DNA of 64,000 nt from Pseudomonas sp. Bout1 (GCF_034314165.1 NZ_JAVIWK010000001.1:2185001-2249000), one strand, 5' to 3'; shown: positions 16,250 to 25,351, numbered from the stretch's first letter. Numbers and translations are program-made. The notes: generated by a model not told the origin, from the letters alone.

Positions 16250-17542
16250 ATGCTCGCTACCCTGGGTGTCATCACCATCCTGTGCCTGCTCACTGCTGTC
16301 ATGAGCAAACGCCTGTCGCCACTGGTGGCCTTGATCGCCTTGCCGATCATCGCCGCGCTGCTCGGTGGGTTCGGCCTGCAAACCAGCGCCTTCATCATCA
16401 CCGGCATCAAGAACGTCGCCCCCGTTGTGGGCATGTTCGTGTTCGCGATCCTGTTCTTCGGGATCATGACCGATGCCGGCATGCTGGATCCAATCATTGA
16501 TCGCATCCTGCGCACGGTAGGGACGCGTCCTACGCGGATTGTCGTCGGTACCGCGACCTTGGCGTTGCTGGTGCATTTGGACGGTTCCGGCGCGGTGACT
16601 TTTTTGGTGACCATACCGGCGATGCTGCCGCTGTATACGCGGCTGGGCATCGACAAACGCATCCTGGCCTGCGTGGCGGCGATGGCGGCCGGGGTCAACT
16701 TCCTGCCGTGGACCGGCCCGGTGCTGCGCTCCTCGGCGGCGCTGCATGTGCCGGTGGCCGACCTGTTCCAGCCGCTGATCCCGGTGCAGATCGTCGGCCT
16801 GGTCTTCGTATTCGCGTGTGCCTGGTGGTTGGGCCGGCGCGAAGAAAAACGCCTGGGCCTGGGCGCCGGTTCCAGCGTGGACGCGGTGCCGCAACGGGTG
16901 CTCAGTGAGGATGACATTGCCTTGCGCCGCCCGCGGTTGTTCTGGGTCAACCTGGTTTTGACGGTGCTGGTGATGGTGGTGATGATTGCCGGCTGGGTCG
17001 ACCCGGTAGTGATGTTCATGCTCGGCACCGTGGTGGCGCTGTGCATCAACTACCCGAACGTCGACGCCCAGCGTGCGCGAATCGATGCCCATGCGAAAAC
17101 CGCCCTGACCATGGCCAGCATCCTGCTCGCTGCGGGCGTGTTCACCGGCATCATGCAAGGCACCGGCATGCTCAAGGCCATCGCCGAAGTGGCGGTGGCG
17201 CAGATTCCGGCGGGCCACGGCAAGTTGATCCCGGCGGTGGTGGGCTTCCTCTCGATGCCGTTGAGCATGCTGTTTGACCCCGACTCCTACTATTTCGGCG
17301 TGATGCCGGTGATCGCCGAAGTCGGCAAGGCCTTGGGCGTCGACCCGCTGCAAGTGGCTCAGGCCTCGTTGCTGGGCGTGCACACCACCGGCTTTCCGGT
17401 CAGCCCGTTGACGCCGGCGACCTTCCTGTTGGTGGGCCTGTGCAAGATCGAATTGGCCGATCACCAGCGCTTCACCATCCCCTTTCTGTTCGCCGCGTCA
17501 GTGTTGATGACCCTGACGGCTTTGCTCCTGGGAGTGATTTGA
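16250..17542 (+). CDS. CitMHS family citrate/divalent-metal or related carboxylate transporter
   Basis: Inner-membrane secondary transporter of 430 residues with about 11-12 hydrophobic segments. CitMHS-type stretches include LFFGIMTDAGMLDPIIDRIL near residue 72, LVHLDGSGAVTFLVTIPAMLPLYTRLG near residue 105 and LSMLFDPDSYYFGVMPV near residue 340. Family members carry citrate with a metal ion or proton. The AtuA-like partner genes downstream suggest a different, perhaps branched or hydroxylated, carboxylic acid. It is one base upstream of the next gene and so almost certainly co-transcribed. Confidence 0.88.
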   Translation: MLATLGVITILCLLTAVMSKRLSPLVALIALPIIAALLGGFGLQTSAFIITGIKNVAPVVGMFVFAILFFGIMTDAGMLDPIIDRILRTVGTRPTRIVVGTATLALLVHLDGSGAVTFLVTIPAMLPLYTRLGIDKRILACVAAMAAGVNFLPWTGPVLRSSAALHVPVADLFQPLIPVQIVGLVFVFACAWWLGRREEKRLGLGAGSSVDAVPQRVLSEDDIALRRPRLFWVNLVLTVLVMVVMIAGWVDPVVMFMLGTVVALCINYPNVDAQRARIDAHAKTALTMASILLAAGVFTGIMQGTGMLKAIAEVAVAQIPAGHGKLIPAVVGFLSMPLSMLFDPDSYYFGVMPVIAEVGKALGVDPLQVAQASLLGVHTTGFPVSPLTPATFLLVGLCKIELADHQRFTIPFLFAASVLMTLTALLLGVI

Positions 17543-17543
17543 C

Positions 17544-18875
17544 ATGAAAACCTTGCGTATCGGTTCCGGTGCCGGCTACTCCGGCGACCGTATTGAACCT
17601 GCGGTGGAATTGGCCGAACACGGCGACCTGGATTACCTGGTCTTCGAATGCCTGGCAGAGCGCACCATCGCCCTGGCGCAACAGGCACGCATCAGCGACC
17701 CACAAGGCGGTTACGACCCGCTGTTGAGTGAGCGCATGCGCCGCGTGCTGCCCTTTGTCGGCCAGCCTGAGGGGCGCCGGCGCTTGCGGGTGATCACCAA
17801 TATGGGCGCGGCCAATCCGGTGGCGGCGGCGCTTGAAGTGCGGCGGGTCGCCAGTGAGCTGGGGCTTAACCTCAAGGTGCTGGCGGTGGTGGGCGATGAC
17901 GTGCTGGAGACGTTGCGGGCCCAGCCAGAGCTGTTGCTCGACAACGGCCACACCCTCGGCTCATTGGGCGACCGGCTGATTTCCGCGAATGCCTACCTGG
18001 GCGCCGAGGGCATTATCGATGCCTTGCGCGCTGACGCCGACGTGGTAATCACCGGCCGGGTGGCAGACCCGTCGTTGTTCCTGGCGCCGCAGATGTTTGA
18101 ATTTGGCTGGGCCTTTGATGACTGGCAGCGCCTGGGGCGCGGTACGCTGGTGGGGCACTTGCTGGAGTGTGCGGGACAGGTCAGCGGCGGTTACTTTGCC
18201 GATCCTGGCTTCAAGGACGTGGACGACCTGGCGCGCCTGGGGTTTCCGCTGGCCGAGATTGATGCCAACGGTGAAGCCTTGATCACCAAGGTCGCCGGTT
18301 CCGGTGGGCGGGTCAGTCGGGCGACCTGCACCGAACAATTGATCTACGAAGTGCACGACCCGGCGGCGTACCTCACGCCGGACGTGTGCGCGGACTTCTC
18401 CCAAGTAGCGTTTACCGAAGAGGCCGTGGACCGGGTGCGAGCCCATGGCGCAAGCGGACGTCCACGGCCCGAACAGCTGAAGGTCAGTGTCGGGTATCTG
18501 GATGGTTGGATCGGCGAGGGGCAGATTTCCTACGGCGGCCCAGGCGCGGTCGCCCGTGCACAACTGGCGCGCGACGTGGTGCTCAAGCGCCTGGAGTTGA
18601 CCGGTGTACGCCTGCAGGACGTACGCGCCGAATTGATCGGCATGGACTCACTGCACGGCCAGCGCAGCACTGTTGAGCCCTGGGAAGTACGCCTGCGCAT
18701 TGCCGCCCGCTGCGAAGAGCGCAGCGAGGCGGTACGCGTCGGCAATGAAGTAGAAACCCTTTACACCAACGGCCCGTCGGGCGGTGGCGGCGCCAGCAAA
18801 AGTCTGCGCCAGGTGGTGGCGGTGGCGTCGTTATTGCTGCCCCGTAGCGCGGTCAAACCGAGGATCGAGTCATGA
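17544..18875 (+). CDS. AtuA-like protein (DUF1446 family)
   Basis: A 443-residue protein of the acyclic-terpene-utilisation AtuA/DUF1446 family. The hallmark N-terminus RIGSGAGYSGDRIEPAVELAEHGDLDYLVFECLAERT is followed by RVITNMGAANPVAAA, VITGRVADPSLFLAP near residue 168, and YGGPGAVARAQLA near residue 330. The biochemical role of this family is not settled: AtuA is needed for citronellol/geranyl degradation in P. aeruginosa, but no other atu genes are here. It overlaps the next frame by four bases, so the two are translationally coupled. Confidence 0.85.
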   Translation: MKTLRIGSGAGYSGDRIEPAVELAEHGDLDYLVFECLAERTIALAQQARISDPQGGYDPLLSERMRRVLPFVGQPEGRRRLRVITNMGAANPVAAALEVRRVASELGLNLKVLAVVGDDVLETLRAQPELLLDNGHTLGSLGDRLISANAYLGAEGIIDALRADADVVITGRVADPSLFLAPQMFEFGWAFDDWQRLGRGTLVGHLLECAGQVSGGYFADPGFKDVDDLARLGFPLAEIDANGEALITKVAGSGGRVSRATCTEQLIYEVHDPAAYLTPDVCADFSQVAFTEEAVDRVRAHGASGRPRPEQLKVSVGYLDGWIGEGQISYGGPGAVARAQLARDVVLKRLELTGVRLQDVRAELIGMDSLHGQRSTVEPWEVRLRIAARCEERSEAVRVGNEVETLYTNGPSGGGGASKSLRQVVAVASLLLPRSAVKPRIES

Positions 18876-19186
18876 AGCTCCATACCCTGGCCCACTCCCG
18901 AACGGGAGACAAGGGCGACACCTCGAACATCTCGATCATTGCGTATCGGGCCGAGGATTATCCGCTGCTCTGCGAACAACTCACGGCTGAGGTAGTAGCG
19001 GCGTTTTTTGCGCCGTTGCTGGAGGCGGGCGCGGCAGAGGTGCGGCGTTATGAGCTGCCCAATGTGCAGGCCCTTAACTTCGTGTTGCCGGGGATCTTGC
19101 GGGGCGGGGTGACGCGGTCGCTGGCACTGGACGCCCATGGCAAGTGCCTGGGCTCTGCATTACTGGATTTGCACATCAACCTGTAG
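18872..19186 (+). CDS. AtuA C-terminal-like small protein
   Basis: A 104-residue protein starting MKLHTLAHSRTGDKGDTSNISIIAYR. The HxRTGDKGDT(S/A)NI motif is typical of the C-terminal domain that in longer AtuA homologues is fused to DUF1446. Here that domain is a separate gene, overlapping the upstream gene by ATGA, so the pair probably works as one enzyme. The final Leu and the TAG stop are provided by the CTGTAGGAG end of a REP pair. Confidence 0.8.
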   Translation: MKLHTLAHSRTGDKGDTSNISIIAYRAEDYPLLCEQLTAEVVAAFFAPLLEAGAAEVRRYELPNVQALNFVLPGILRGGVTRSLALDAHGKCLGSALLDLHINL

Positions 19187-19266
19187 GAGCCGGCTTGCCG
19201 GCGATAGCGGCCTGAAGATGTGTGCAGAACCCGCCGGCCTCATCGCTGGCAAGCCAGCTCCTACAA
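19181..19266. repeat. REP pair overlapping the stop of the AtuA-C gene
   Basis: CTGTAGGAGCCGGCTTGCCGGCGAT and its inverse ATCGCTGGCAAGCCAGCTCCTACA. The TAG at 19184-19186 is the stop codon of the preceding gene. Confidence 0.88.
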
Positions 19267-19281
19267 AGGGCAGGGCGGGTT

Positions 19282-19653
19282 TCAGACCGCTGCAAACCGC
19301 TTGTCGAGGTAATCGATGATCACCTTGGAGTCGTACATCCAGGTGGTCTGGCCATTCTCTTCAATGCGCAGGCACGGCACCTTGATCTTGCCGCCTTGCT
19401 CCAGCAGGGTCTGGCGGTCCTGCTCGTTGTTCTTCGCATCCTTCAAGGCCACCGGCACGTTCAGGCGGCGCAGGGTGCGGCGGGTCTTCACGCAGAACGG
19501 GCAGGCGTGGAACTGATACAGGGTAAGATCCCTGGCTGATTGATCGACCTGGGCCTGGGCGCTCGCCGGGCGTTGTTGCTTGCGCGGGCGGGTGATGAAG
19601 TCGCCGAAGATGATGATCTGGCCGAGGCCTACTCGAAGCGCTTTAACGAACAC
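19282..19653 (-). CDS. glutaredoxin-like protein with GST-type N-terminal thioredoxin fold
   Basis: A 123-residue protein. A hydrophobic/basic N-terminus (VFVKALRVGLGQIIIFGDFITRPRKQQRP) precedes a glutaredoxin domain with LTLYQFHACPFCVKTRRTLRRLN, redox motif CPFC near residues 57-60, and VPCLRIEE with the cis-proline. GTG 19653 is chosen because AGAGG precedes it and the first helix is complete; the open frame extends 18 codons further without a ribosome-binding site. It lies downstream of folE on the same strand behind a terminator. A role in disulfide or glutathione redox is inferred from the fold. Confidence 0.85.
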   Translation of the reverse strand: MFVKALRVGLGQIIIFGDFITRPRKQQRPASAQAQVDQSARDLTLYQFHACPFCVKTRRTLRRLNVPVALKDAKNNEQDRQTLLEQGGKIKVPCLRIEENGQTTWMYDSKVIIDYLDKRFAAV

Positions 19654-19712
19654 GGTATAAACCTCTTGCCCTGGACTTAAGGGGCCGCAGCTTACCTGAT
19701 TTTTCACCGGCG

Positions 19713-19742
19713 AAAAAAAACCGGCGATGAACGCCGGTTTTT
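19713..19742 (-). terminator. terminator downstream of folE
   Basis: CCGGCG-ATGAA-CGCCGG at 19721-19737 is flanked by A8 on the plus strand (19713-19720), which is T8 in the folE direction. Five T residues also follow on the plus strand. Confidence 0.8.
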
Positions 19743-19755
19743 CCGATGTAGCGCA

Positions 19756-20301
19756 TTACTTGATCAGACTGAGAAACTCGCTGCGGGTCGCCGCGTTTTC
19801 GCGGAACTCACCCAGCATCACCGACGTAATCATCGACGAATTCTGCTTCTCTACGCCGCGCATCATCATGCACATGTGCTTGGCCTCGATCACCACCGCA
19901 ACGCCCAGGGCGCCGGTGACCTGCTGGACCGCGTCGGCGATCTGGCGGCTGAGGTTTTCCTGGATCTGCAGGCGACGGGCATACATATCGACGATACGTG
20001 CAACCTTCGACAGGCCCAGCACTTTGCCGCTCGGGATATAGGCGACGTGAGCCTTGCCGATAAACGGCAGCAGGTGGTGTTCGCACAGCGAGTACAACTC
20101 GATGTCCTTGACCAGCACCATTTCGCTGTTGTCAGAGCTGAACAAGGCACCGTTGGTGACTTCTTCGAGGGTCTGTGCATAACCGCGGCAAAGGTACTGC
20201 ATGGCCTTGGCGGCACGTTTTGGCGTGTCGAGCAGGCCCTCGCGGGAAACGTCCTCGCCGAGTTGGCCGAGAATCGCGGTGTAATTCTGTTCCAGGGACA
20301 T
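19756..20301 (-). CDS. folE: GTP cyclohydrolase I
   Basis: Converts GTP to 7,8-dihydroneopterin triphosphate, the first step of folate/tetrahydropterin synthesis. The start at 20301 gives [34 protein letters not shown] and 181 residues, the family's standard length. It contains [20 protein letters not shown], with the zinc-binding Cys and His, and the catalytic C-terminal part with [19 protein letters not shown] (third zinc ligand Cys in HMC). AGGTAG precedes this ATG; an in-frame extension 17 codons upstream is unlikely. This is the zinc-dependent FolE1 type. Confidence 0.96.
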   Translation of the reverse strand: MSLEQNYTAILGQLGEDVSREGLLDTPKRAAKAMQYLCRGYAQTLEEVTNGALFSSDNSEMVLVKDIELYSLCEHHLLPFIGKAHVAYIPSGKVLGLSKVARIVDMYARRLQIQENLSRQIADAVQQVTGALGVAVVIEAKHMCMMMRGVEKQNSSMITSVMLGEFRENAATRSEFLSLIK

Positions 20302-20380
20302 GAAACTACCTAGTGGGATTTTCGCAAAGGGCAAGGGTACGGTGGCCGACACCGCGCTGCAAGCCTGACGATGGCACTTG

Positions 20381-20938
20381 TCACTCGTCGCGGCCTTCCA
20401 TCATGGTGCGCTTGAGCATCACATACACCGCGCCAGCGCCGCCGTGGCGTGGCTGGCACGAGGTAAACCCCAGCACCTGGGAATGCTGGCGCAACCAGGT
20501 GTTGACGTGGCTTTTGATCATCGGCCGCTTGCCGTCCAGGCGCACGGCCTTGCCATGGGTGACGCGCACGCAGCGGATTTCAAATTTGGTGGCTTCGGCG
20601 AGGAACGCCCAGAGGGTTTCGCGGGCTTTTTCGACGGTCATGCCGTGCAGGTCAAGGCTGCCCTCGAACGGGATCTGGCCGACCTTGAGCTTGCGCATCT
20701 GGCTTTCCTGCACGCCGTCGCGGGCCCACATCAATTCGTCTTCGGGGCCTACATCGATAACGAATTGATCCGACAGGCCGTCCACCGTGGTGGCATCCGT
20801 ACGCACGGTTGCCGCCTGGCGCAGCTTGGCGATCTGGGCGCGGTCGGTCTTGGGTTTGCCGGTTTCGGCGCGATCGTGCTTGATCGGCTTGACGCCGCGC
20901 AGCTCGTTCTTGAACAGGGAAAAATCGTCGTCTTGCAT
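20381..20938 (-). CDS. Smr domain protein (MutS2-type endonuclease-like)
   Basis: A 185-residue protein with a basic, disordered N-terminal ~85 residues and a C-terminal Smr domain: [20 protein letters not shown] near residue 95, with the family's LDLHG motif, then [11 protein letters not shown] and [14 protein letters not shown], the GxGA(L/V)xV segment. Smr domains bind or cut branched DNA or RNA; stand-alone bacterial members are poorly characterised. It lies 79 bases upstream of folE on the same strand. Confidence 0.9.
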   Translation of the reverse strand: MQDDDFSLFKNELRGVKPIKHDRAETGKPKTDRAQIAKLRQAATVRTDATTVDGLSDQFVIDVGPEDELMWARDGVQESQMRKLKVGQIPFEGSLDLHGMTVEKARETLWAFLAEATKFEIRCVRVTHGKAVRLDGKRPMIKSHVNTWLRQHSQVLGFTSCQPRHGGAGAVYVMLKRTMMEGRDE

Positions 20939-21013
20939 GTCAGCCTCCGCGAAGGGCGGGCAGTTTACCTAATCGCGGCGGCTTGATGCGCAACAAACGC
21001 TATCTGTACGCCA

Positions 21014-21334
21014 TCAGTCGTGCTTTTTCATCAGGTGCGAGGCGATGTTCAGTGACAGCGGTTGGCGCATGCGCCGACGGCAACGGCGCCACAGCCATAC
21101 GCCAAACCACAGCACCAGCAGGCCGATGACCAAGAGTATTGCAGAACCGCCAGGGCTGGCATTCAGCTCGCCCAGGGCCGGTGAGTGCCCAACCAAACCA
21201 GCGCCGCCAGCAATTGCCAGTAGTACGCCACATATTGCCAACAGCGCGGCAAAGCCGGCGCCGATGCGCAGACGCCAGTTGCTCGGGCCCTTGGGGCGCA
21301 AGCGACGAGCATCAAAACCATCGGATATCTTCAT
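21014..21334 (-). CDS. small inner-membrane protein of unknown function
   Basis: A 106-residue protein with a basic N-terminus (MKISDGFDARRLRPKGPSNWRLRIG), a hydrophobic segment at about 27-48 (Ala/Leu/Gly-rich) and a second at about 66-83, then an Arg-rich tail (RRCRRRMRQ). The topology is a two-helix hairpin with both ends cytoplasmic by the positive-inside rule. No family recognised. It has the same orientation as smr. Confidence 0.6.
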   Translation of the reverse strand: MKISDGFDARRLRPKGPSNWRLRIGAGFAALLAICGVLLAIAGGAGLVGHSPALGELNASPGGSAILLVIGLLVLWFGVWLWRRCRRRMRQPLSLNIASHLMKKHD

Positions 21335-21464
21335 TCCGACCTTTCCTCCAGGGTATCGGCCCTTCGACCGGAAGATACACAGGTTGTTCCGGGTACAGAG
21401 GCAATTGCAGCAAATGACAGGTTTTTGCGGATGAGCGGGCGGCTACCCGCTCATCGAAGGTCGA

Positions 21465-22055
21465 TCAGATCAGATCTTTGGTCAAGGCGAGGGTGGCGAA
21501 GTTGTCAGCCATGATGGCCATTTCGGTCTGCTGCACGTGGTCGGCGCTGAGGATGCCGCCTTTGTAAGGCAGGTCGCGGGTAGCGCAGGCGTCTTCCACC
21601 AGGGTGCAACGAAAACCGAGGTTCTTCGCCGCGCGAACGGTGGTGCTGACGCTGGAGTGGCTCATGAAGCCGCAGACGATCAGGTCCAGGGAACCGAGAT
21701 CCTGCAGGTGCTTCTCAAGGCCCGTACCGTGGAACGCGCTGGGCAGCAGCTTGCCGATGATGGTCTCGTCGGCGTGGGGCTCAAGGCCTGGAATGAATTC
21801 ACCGCGTTCGCCCTGCGGGTCAAACAACCCGCCGACCGTGCCCAAGTGGCGCACATGCACGATCGGGCGCCCGGCGTTGCGCGCGGCAGCGGCCAGTTGC
21901 TTGATGTTTTCGACAGCAGTGTCCATGCCCGAGAGGGCGAGGGGGCCACTGAGGTATTCCTTCTGGGCGTCGATGATCACGAGGGTCGCATGGTTCAGGT
22001 TCGCCGCTGCGTAACCACGACCGCTGAGTTGAAACATCGTCTTTGGAACGGACAT
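21465..22055 (-). CDS. isochorismatase-fold cysteine-hydrolase-family protein with Ser at the nucleophile position
   Basis: A 196-residue protein of the isochorismatase/nicotinamidase superfamily: TLVIIDAQKEYLSGPLA with the catalytic Asp29, GKLLPSAFHGT with the conserved Lys near 103, and LIVCGFMSHSSVSTTVRAAKNLGF. In the last motif most relatives have Cys at the position that here is Ser135 (codon AGC at 21651-21653, minus strand). Either this is a Ser-type subgroup or an enzyme with altered chemistry. The start at 22055 has AGGAG upstream; the longer open frame is not needed. Substrate unknown. Confidence 0.82.
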   Translation of the reverse strand: MSVPKTMFQLSGRGYAAANLNHATLVIIDAQKEYLSGPLALSGMDTAVENIKQLAAAARNAGRPIVHVRHLGTVGGLFDPQGERGEFIPGLEPHADETIIGKLLPSAFHGTGLEKHLQDLGSLDLIVCGFMSHSSVSTTVRAAKNLGFRCTLVEDACATRDLPYKGGILSADHVQQTEMAIMADNFATLALTKDLI

Positions 22056-22295
22056 TCTGGGGCTCCTGTGAGTGGGGCTTTTGTGACATTGTCCTCTGGC
22101 TGGGCGCTTCTGTGAATCGCTACCATCGTAAGGTACGCCGTTGTTGGCGTGTAGCGATGTCAATAGGGCACTACGTTTGGTTAAAAAGCGCGTTTAAGAT
22201 GAAATCCGACGTGCGGCAAAGGGTTTTTTCGTACATCGTCGGTACAGCTTAAGGCTGTTAGAATCGCCGGTCGTTTTTTCCAGGAGCTTGCCCCC

Positions 22296-23204
22296 GTGAT
22301 CACTTCTCGCCTGCGCACCTTGCGCGACCATATCCGTTGGGCCGTCAGCCGTTTCCATGGGGAAGACCTGTTTTTCGGCCACGGTACCGACAACGCCTGG
22401 GACGAAGCCCGGCAATTGGTGCTCGGCGCCCTGCACCTGCCATGGGAAATTGCCGACAGCTACCTGGATTGCAACCTCGAAGAAGAGGAAATCTCCCACG
22501 TGCAACGGTTGCTGCACCGCCGTATCCATGAGCGCGTGCCTACCGCGTACCTGTTGAAGGAAGCCTGGTTCTGCGGCATGTCGTTTATCGTCGATGAGCG
22601 CGTGCTGATCCCACGCTCACCGATTGGCGAACTGATCGAAAACCGCTTCGAACCGTGGTTGGGTACACCGCCGGCGCGCATCCTGGACCTGTGCACCGGC
22701 TCCGGTTGCATCGGTATTGCGTGCGCCTACGAGTTCCAGGACGCCGAAGTGGTACTCGGTGACCTGTCGTTTGAAGCGCTGGAGGTGGCCAACCAGAACA
22801 TCGAGCGCCATGGCGTCGATGAGCGAGTGTACACCGTCCAGGGCGATGGATTTGATGGTTTGCCGGGCCAGCGTTTTGACCTGATCGTGTCCAACCCGCC
22901 GTATGTCGATGCCGAAGACTTTGCCGACATGCCGGATGAATACCAGCACGAGCCGGAGCTGGGCCTGGCCTGCGGGGATGACGGTTTGAACCTGGTTCGG
23001 CGGATGCTCGCCGAGGCGGCGGATCATTTGACCGACAAGGGCTTGTTGATTGTCGAGGTGGGCAACAGCCAGGTTCACGTCGAGGCGTTGTACCCGGAAG
23101 TGGACTTTGCCTGGCTGGACTTCCAGCGCGGTGGGCACGGCGTGTTCATGCTCACGGCCGAGCAGTGCCGGGCGCATCAGGCGGTGTTTGCCGCCAGGGT
23201 CTGA
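22296..23204 (+). CDS. prmB: ribosomal protein L3 N5-glutamine methyltransferase
   Basis: S-adenosylmethionine-dependent methylation of a glutamine side chain in ribosomal protein L3. The 302-residue protein starts at a GTG (AGGAG ten bases before). It has a helical N-terminal domain, then the SAM-binding motif [16 protein letters not shown] near residue 130 and the catalytic NPPY motif ([10 protein letters not shown]) near residue 199. The N-terminal sequence and [16 protein letters not shown] are typical of PrmB rather than PrmC/HemK. Confidence 0.95.
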   Translation: MITSRLRTLRDHIRWAVSRFHGEDLFFGHGTDNAWDEARQLVLGALHLPWEIADSYLDCNLEEEEISHVQRLLHRRIHERVPTAYLLKEAWFCGMSFIVDERVLIPRSPIGELIENRFEPWLGTPPARILDLCTGSGCIGIACAYEFQDAEVVLGDLSFEALEVANQNIERHGVDERVYTVQGDGFDGLPGQRFDLIVSNPPYVDAEDFADMPDEYQHEPELGLACGDDGLNLVRRMLAEAADHLTDKGLLIVEVGNSQVHVEALYPEVDFAWLDFQRGGHGVFMLTAEQCRAHQAVFAARV

Positions 23205-23226
23205 TCTAACGGCAGGAATGCGGTCA

Positions 23227-23316
23227 GTGTGGGAGCTGGCTTGCCTGCGATAGCGCAGTGTCATTGCCGGGGATGCTGGCTGGTACACTGCTATCGCAGG
23301 CAAGCCAGCTCCCACA
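23227..23316. repeat. REP pair between prmB and the following gene
   Basis: TGTGGGAGCTGGCTTGCCTGCGATAGCG and a near-perfect inverse, with a ~35-base spacer. Confidence 0.92.
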
Positions 23317-23341
23317 TTTGTATCCGGTTTCTGCAGAAGGA

Positions 23342-24145
23342 TTACCGGTGCGTCGCAATCCAGATCAACAACCCCGCCTGAAACACCGTAAATGCCACCA
23401 GGCAGGTAATCGTGAAGCGCAACCCGCTGTCTTCGCGCTTGAACTTGGTGACCTTTTCTTCTTCCTTGCGCAGCTTCACTTCGTGCTCTGCAAGATTCTG
23501 TTCGGCCTGTTGCAGCATCTGCGCCGCCTCCAGGATCTCCACGAACTGCAGCTTCTCGGTGTTCCAGCTGTCCAGTACATCGCTGACTTTGCCCGGTTGC
23601 ACGTTGCCCTTCAAATGCTGGACATCGGCATAGGCCACATCAAACCCCTGGATACGCAGGAAGTGATCCCGACGCAGGCGCGTGGCTTCGTTGAGCGCGT
23701 CCTTGTTGGCCAGGTCTACGCCGTCGACGCGATAGTGCGACCACTTCTTTTTCGCCCAGGCAGCGCCCTGGGCCACCAGGAAACGGCCGATGCCGCGGTT
23801 CGCCGGTTCGATCTCCAGGCTGTTGCCCGGGCCAAAATGCACCCGGTGGGTGGCGTGGTCGACCCAGATATCCAGGTGGTTCTGTTCCCGGCGCACCCGC
23901 TGGCCTGGCAATTGAATGACCATGCGCAGCAGGCTGTGGTTCTTGTCGTTGCGTTCGGCCCAGCCAAATTGCACAAAGCGCAGCGGCCGCACGCCCGTGG
24001 CACGGTCGGTGGCCAAAGGCGCCAGGCGCAGCATCTTGAAATGTTCGGCCTGTACCTCCGCCCACGGCAATGCGGCCGAGGCAGCGGCCTCGGTGTCAGT
24101 CGTGGTTTCGGCGGTAGATTCGGGTGTTGCTTCGGTGTTCGTCAT
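23342..24145 (-). CDS. conserved hypothetical protein with coiled coil and C-terminal membrane anchor
   Basis: A 267-residue protein not assigned to a family. Residues 1-27 are a Thr/Glu/Ala-rich disordered lead. About 30-170 is a globular region with LRFVQFGWAERNDKNHSLLRMVIQLPGQ and FGPGNSLEIEPANRGIGRFLVAQGAAWAKKKWSHYRVDG. About 195-238 is a charged Glu/Lys/Leu coiled coil, and about 244-262 a single hydrophobic helix (ITCLVAFTVFQAGLLIWIA). This suggests a cytoplasmic domain tethered to the inner membrane by its C-terminus. Monocistronic. Confidence 0.65.
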   Translation of the reverse strand: MTNTEATPESTAETTTDTEAAASAALPWAEVQAEHFKMLRLAPLATDRATGVRPLRFVQFGWAERNDKNHSLLRMVIQLPGQRVRREQNHLDIWVDHATHRVHFGPGNSLEIEPANRGIGRFLVAQGAAWAKKKWSHYRVDGVDLANKDALNEATRLRRDHFLRIQGFDVAYADVQHLKGNVQPGKVSDVLDSWNTEKLQFVEILEAAQMLQQAEQNLAEHEVKLRKEEEKVTKFKREDSGLRFTITCLVAFTVFQAGLLIWIATHR

Positions 24146-24245
24146 TCGGCGCGATCCTGTCCAAGCTCTGCGGGCCGACAGGCTTTTTGCTGTCGACCCA
24201 AGGCTTATCGGCCGTTTTACTCAGGACTGGAGGGGCAATACTCGC

Positions 24246-25208
24246 TTAACTGGCGCGAAGTCCGTCGATAAAGCGAACCAGGCGCGTGCCCAGTTCAGCC
24301 GCGAGCGGCAACTGCGGGTCGTTGTAAGACTCCAATTGTTGCTTCACGTCGTTGGGCACGATCCGCATCACGTGGTTCATGCCCTCGATCACCGTCAGTT
24401 CGGCATCGGGTTTGGCCTTCTGCAGTTGTTGCGCATCGGCCACGCCGACTTGCAGGTCGTTGGTGCCCTGGACGATCAGCGCCGGCATGGTCAGCTTGGC
24501 AAATGCCGCCGAAGGGTCGGCGCGAAACAGGCTGATCAGGTAAGGCTGCACGCTGGGACGGAAAATGCCCTCGAGCGGCGCGGGCACATCGGCGTCCACC
24601 TGGCCGGCCTTGAGGTGGTCGAGAATCTGGTTGCTGCGCAGTAACAGGGCGGGTGGCATGTGGTCGGCCAGTTGCTGGCGGATCACCTGGTCTACGGGGC
24701 GCGCGCTGCCCGACAGGGAAATCACCCCGGCCGGGTTCAACTGCGGGGCGGCGAGGGCGGCCACCAGTGCGCCTTCGCTGTGGCCCAACACGATCAGCGG
24801 GCCCATGCGCGGGTCGGCCTTGAGCAATTTGCCCCAGGCCACGGCGTCGGACACGTAGGCGTCCAGGGTCAGGTTGCGTTCATCGGGGGTGGCGGCAAGG
24901 CTCGCGGCCACGCCGCGCTTGTCGTAGCGCACGCTGGCGATGTTGTGCCTGGCCAGTACCCAGGCCAGGCGCTTGAGGCTGTCGTTGCGAGCGCCGTCGG
25001 CGCTGTTGCCGTTGCGGTCGGTAGGCCCGGAGCCGGGAATGATCAGCACCACCGGCACCGGCTTGTCGGATTTGGGCAACAGCAACGAGCCAAACAGCTC
25101 GCCGCTGCCGGTGTCCAGGCTGATGGGCCGTTGCAGCACGACAGGCGAGGCGGCGAAGCCAAGGCTGGAAAACAGGGTAAGGGTCAAAAGCAGAACTCGC
25201 AGCATCAT
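24246..25208 (-). CDS. secreted alpha/beta hydrolase
   Basis: A 320-residue protein with a Sec signal peptide (MMLRVLLLTLTLFSSLGFA, cleavage likely before ASP). The alpha/beta-hydrolase core has the oxyanion region VVLIIPGSGPTDRNGNS near residue 55, nucleophile elbow IVLGHSEGALVAALAAP (GxSxG, Ser near 144), an Asp in LIVQGTNDLQVG near 250, and a C-terminal His in EGMNHVMR near 277. The triad order Ser-Asp-His is intact. Periplasmic esterase or peptidase-like activity is inferred; the substrate is unknown. Confidence 0.85.
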   Translation of the reverse strand: MMLRVLLLTLTLFSSLGFAASPVVLQRPISLDTGSGELFGSLLLPKSDKPVPVVLIIPGSGPTDRNGNSADGARNDSLKRLAWVLARHNIASVRYDKRGVAASLAATPDERNLTLDAYVSDAVAWGKLLKADPRMGPLIVLGHSEGALVAALAAPQLNPAGVISLSGSARPVDQVIRQQLADHMPPALLLRSNQILDHLKAGQVDADVPAPLEGIFRPSVQPYLISLFRADPSAAFAKLTMPALIVQGTNDLQVGVADAQQLQKAKPDAELTVIEGMNHVMRIVPNDVKQQLESYNDPQLPLAAELGTRLVRFIDGLRAS

Positions 25209-25351
25209 CGCGCCATCATCGGGGAGGTGCCGGTTGGACCAACGTCTACCGGTAAGGTTTCGATGATGATCTAGTCGGTTAGCCTGCGTATACTGGCCGC
25301 CTTAAGTTATTACGGTTGACTTGATTCAACTGATTTCACGGAGCGCCCTGC

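Noticed and set aside
16118-17464. Long upstream extension (to 744 residues) of the LysR open frame
   Set aside because: It runs antisense through the CitMHS transporter gene and is His/Gln/Arg-rich; the LysR protein starts at 16117.
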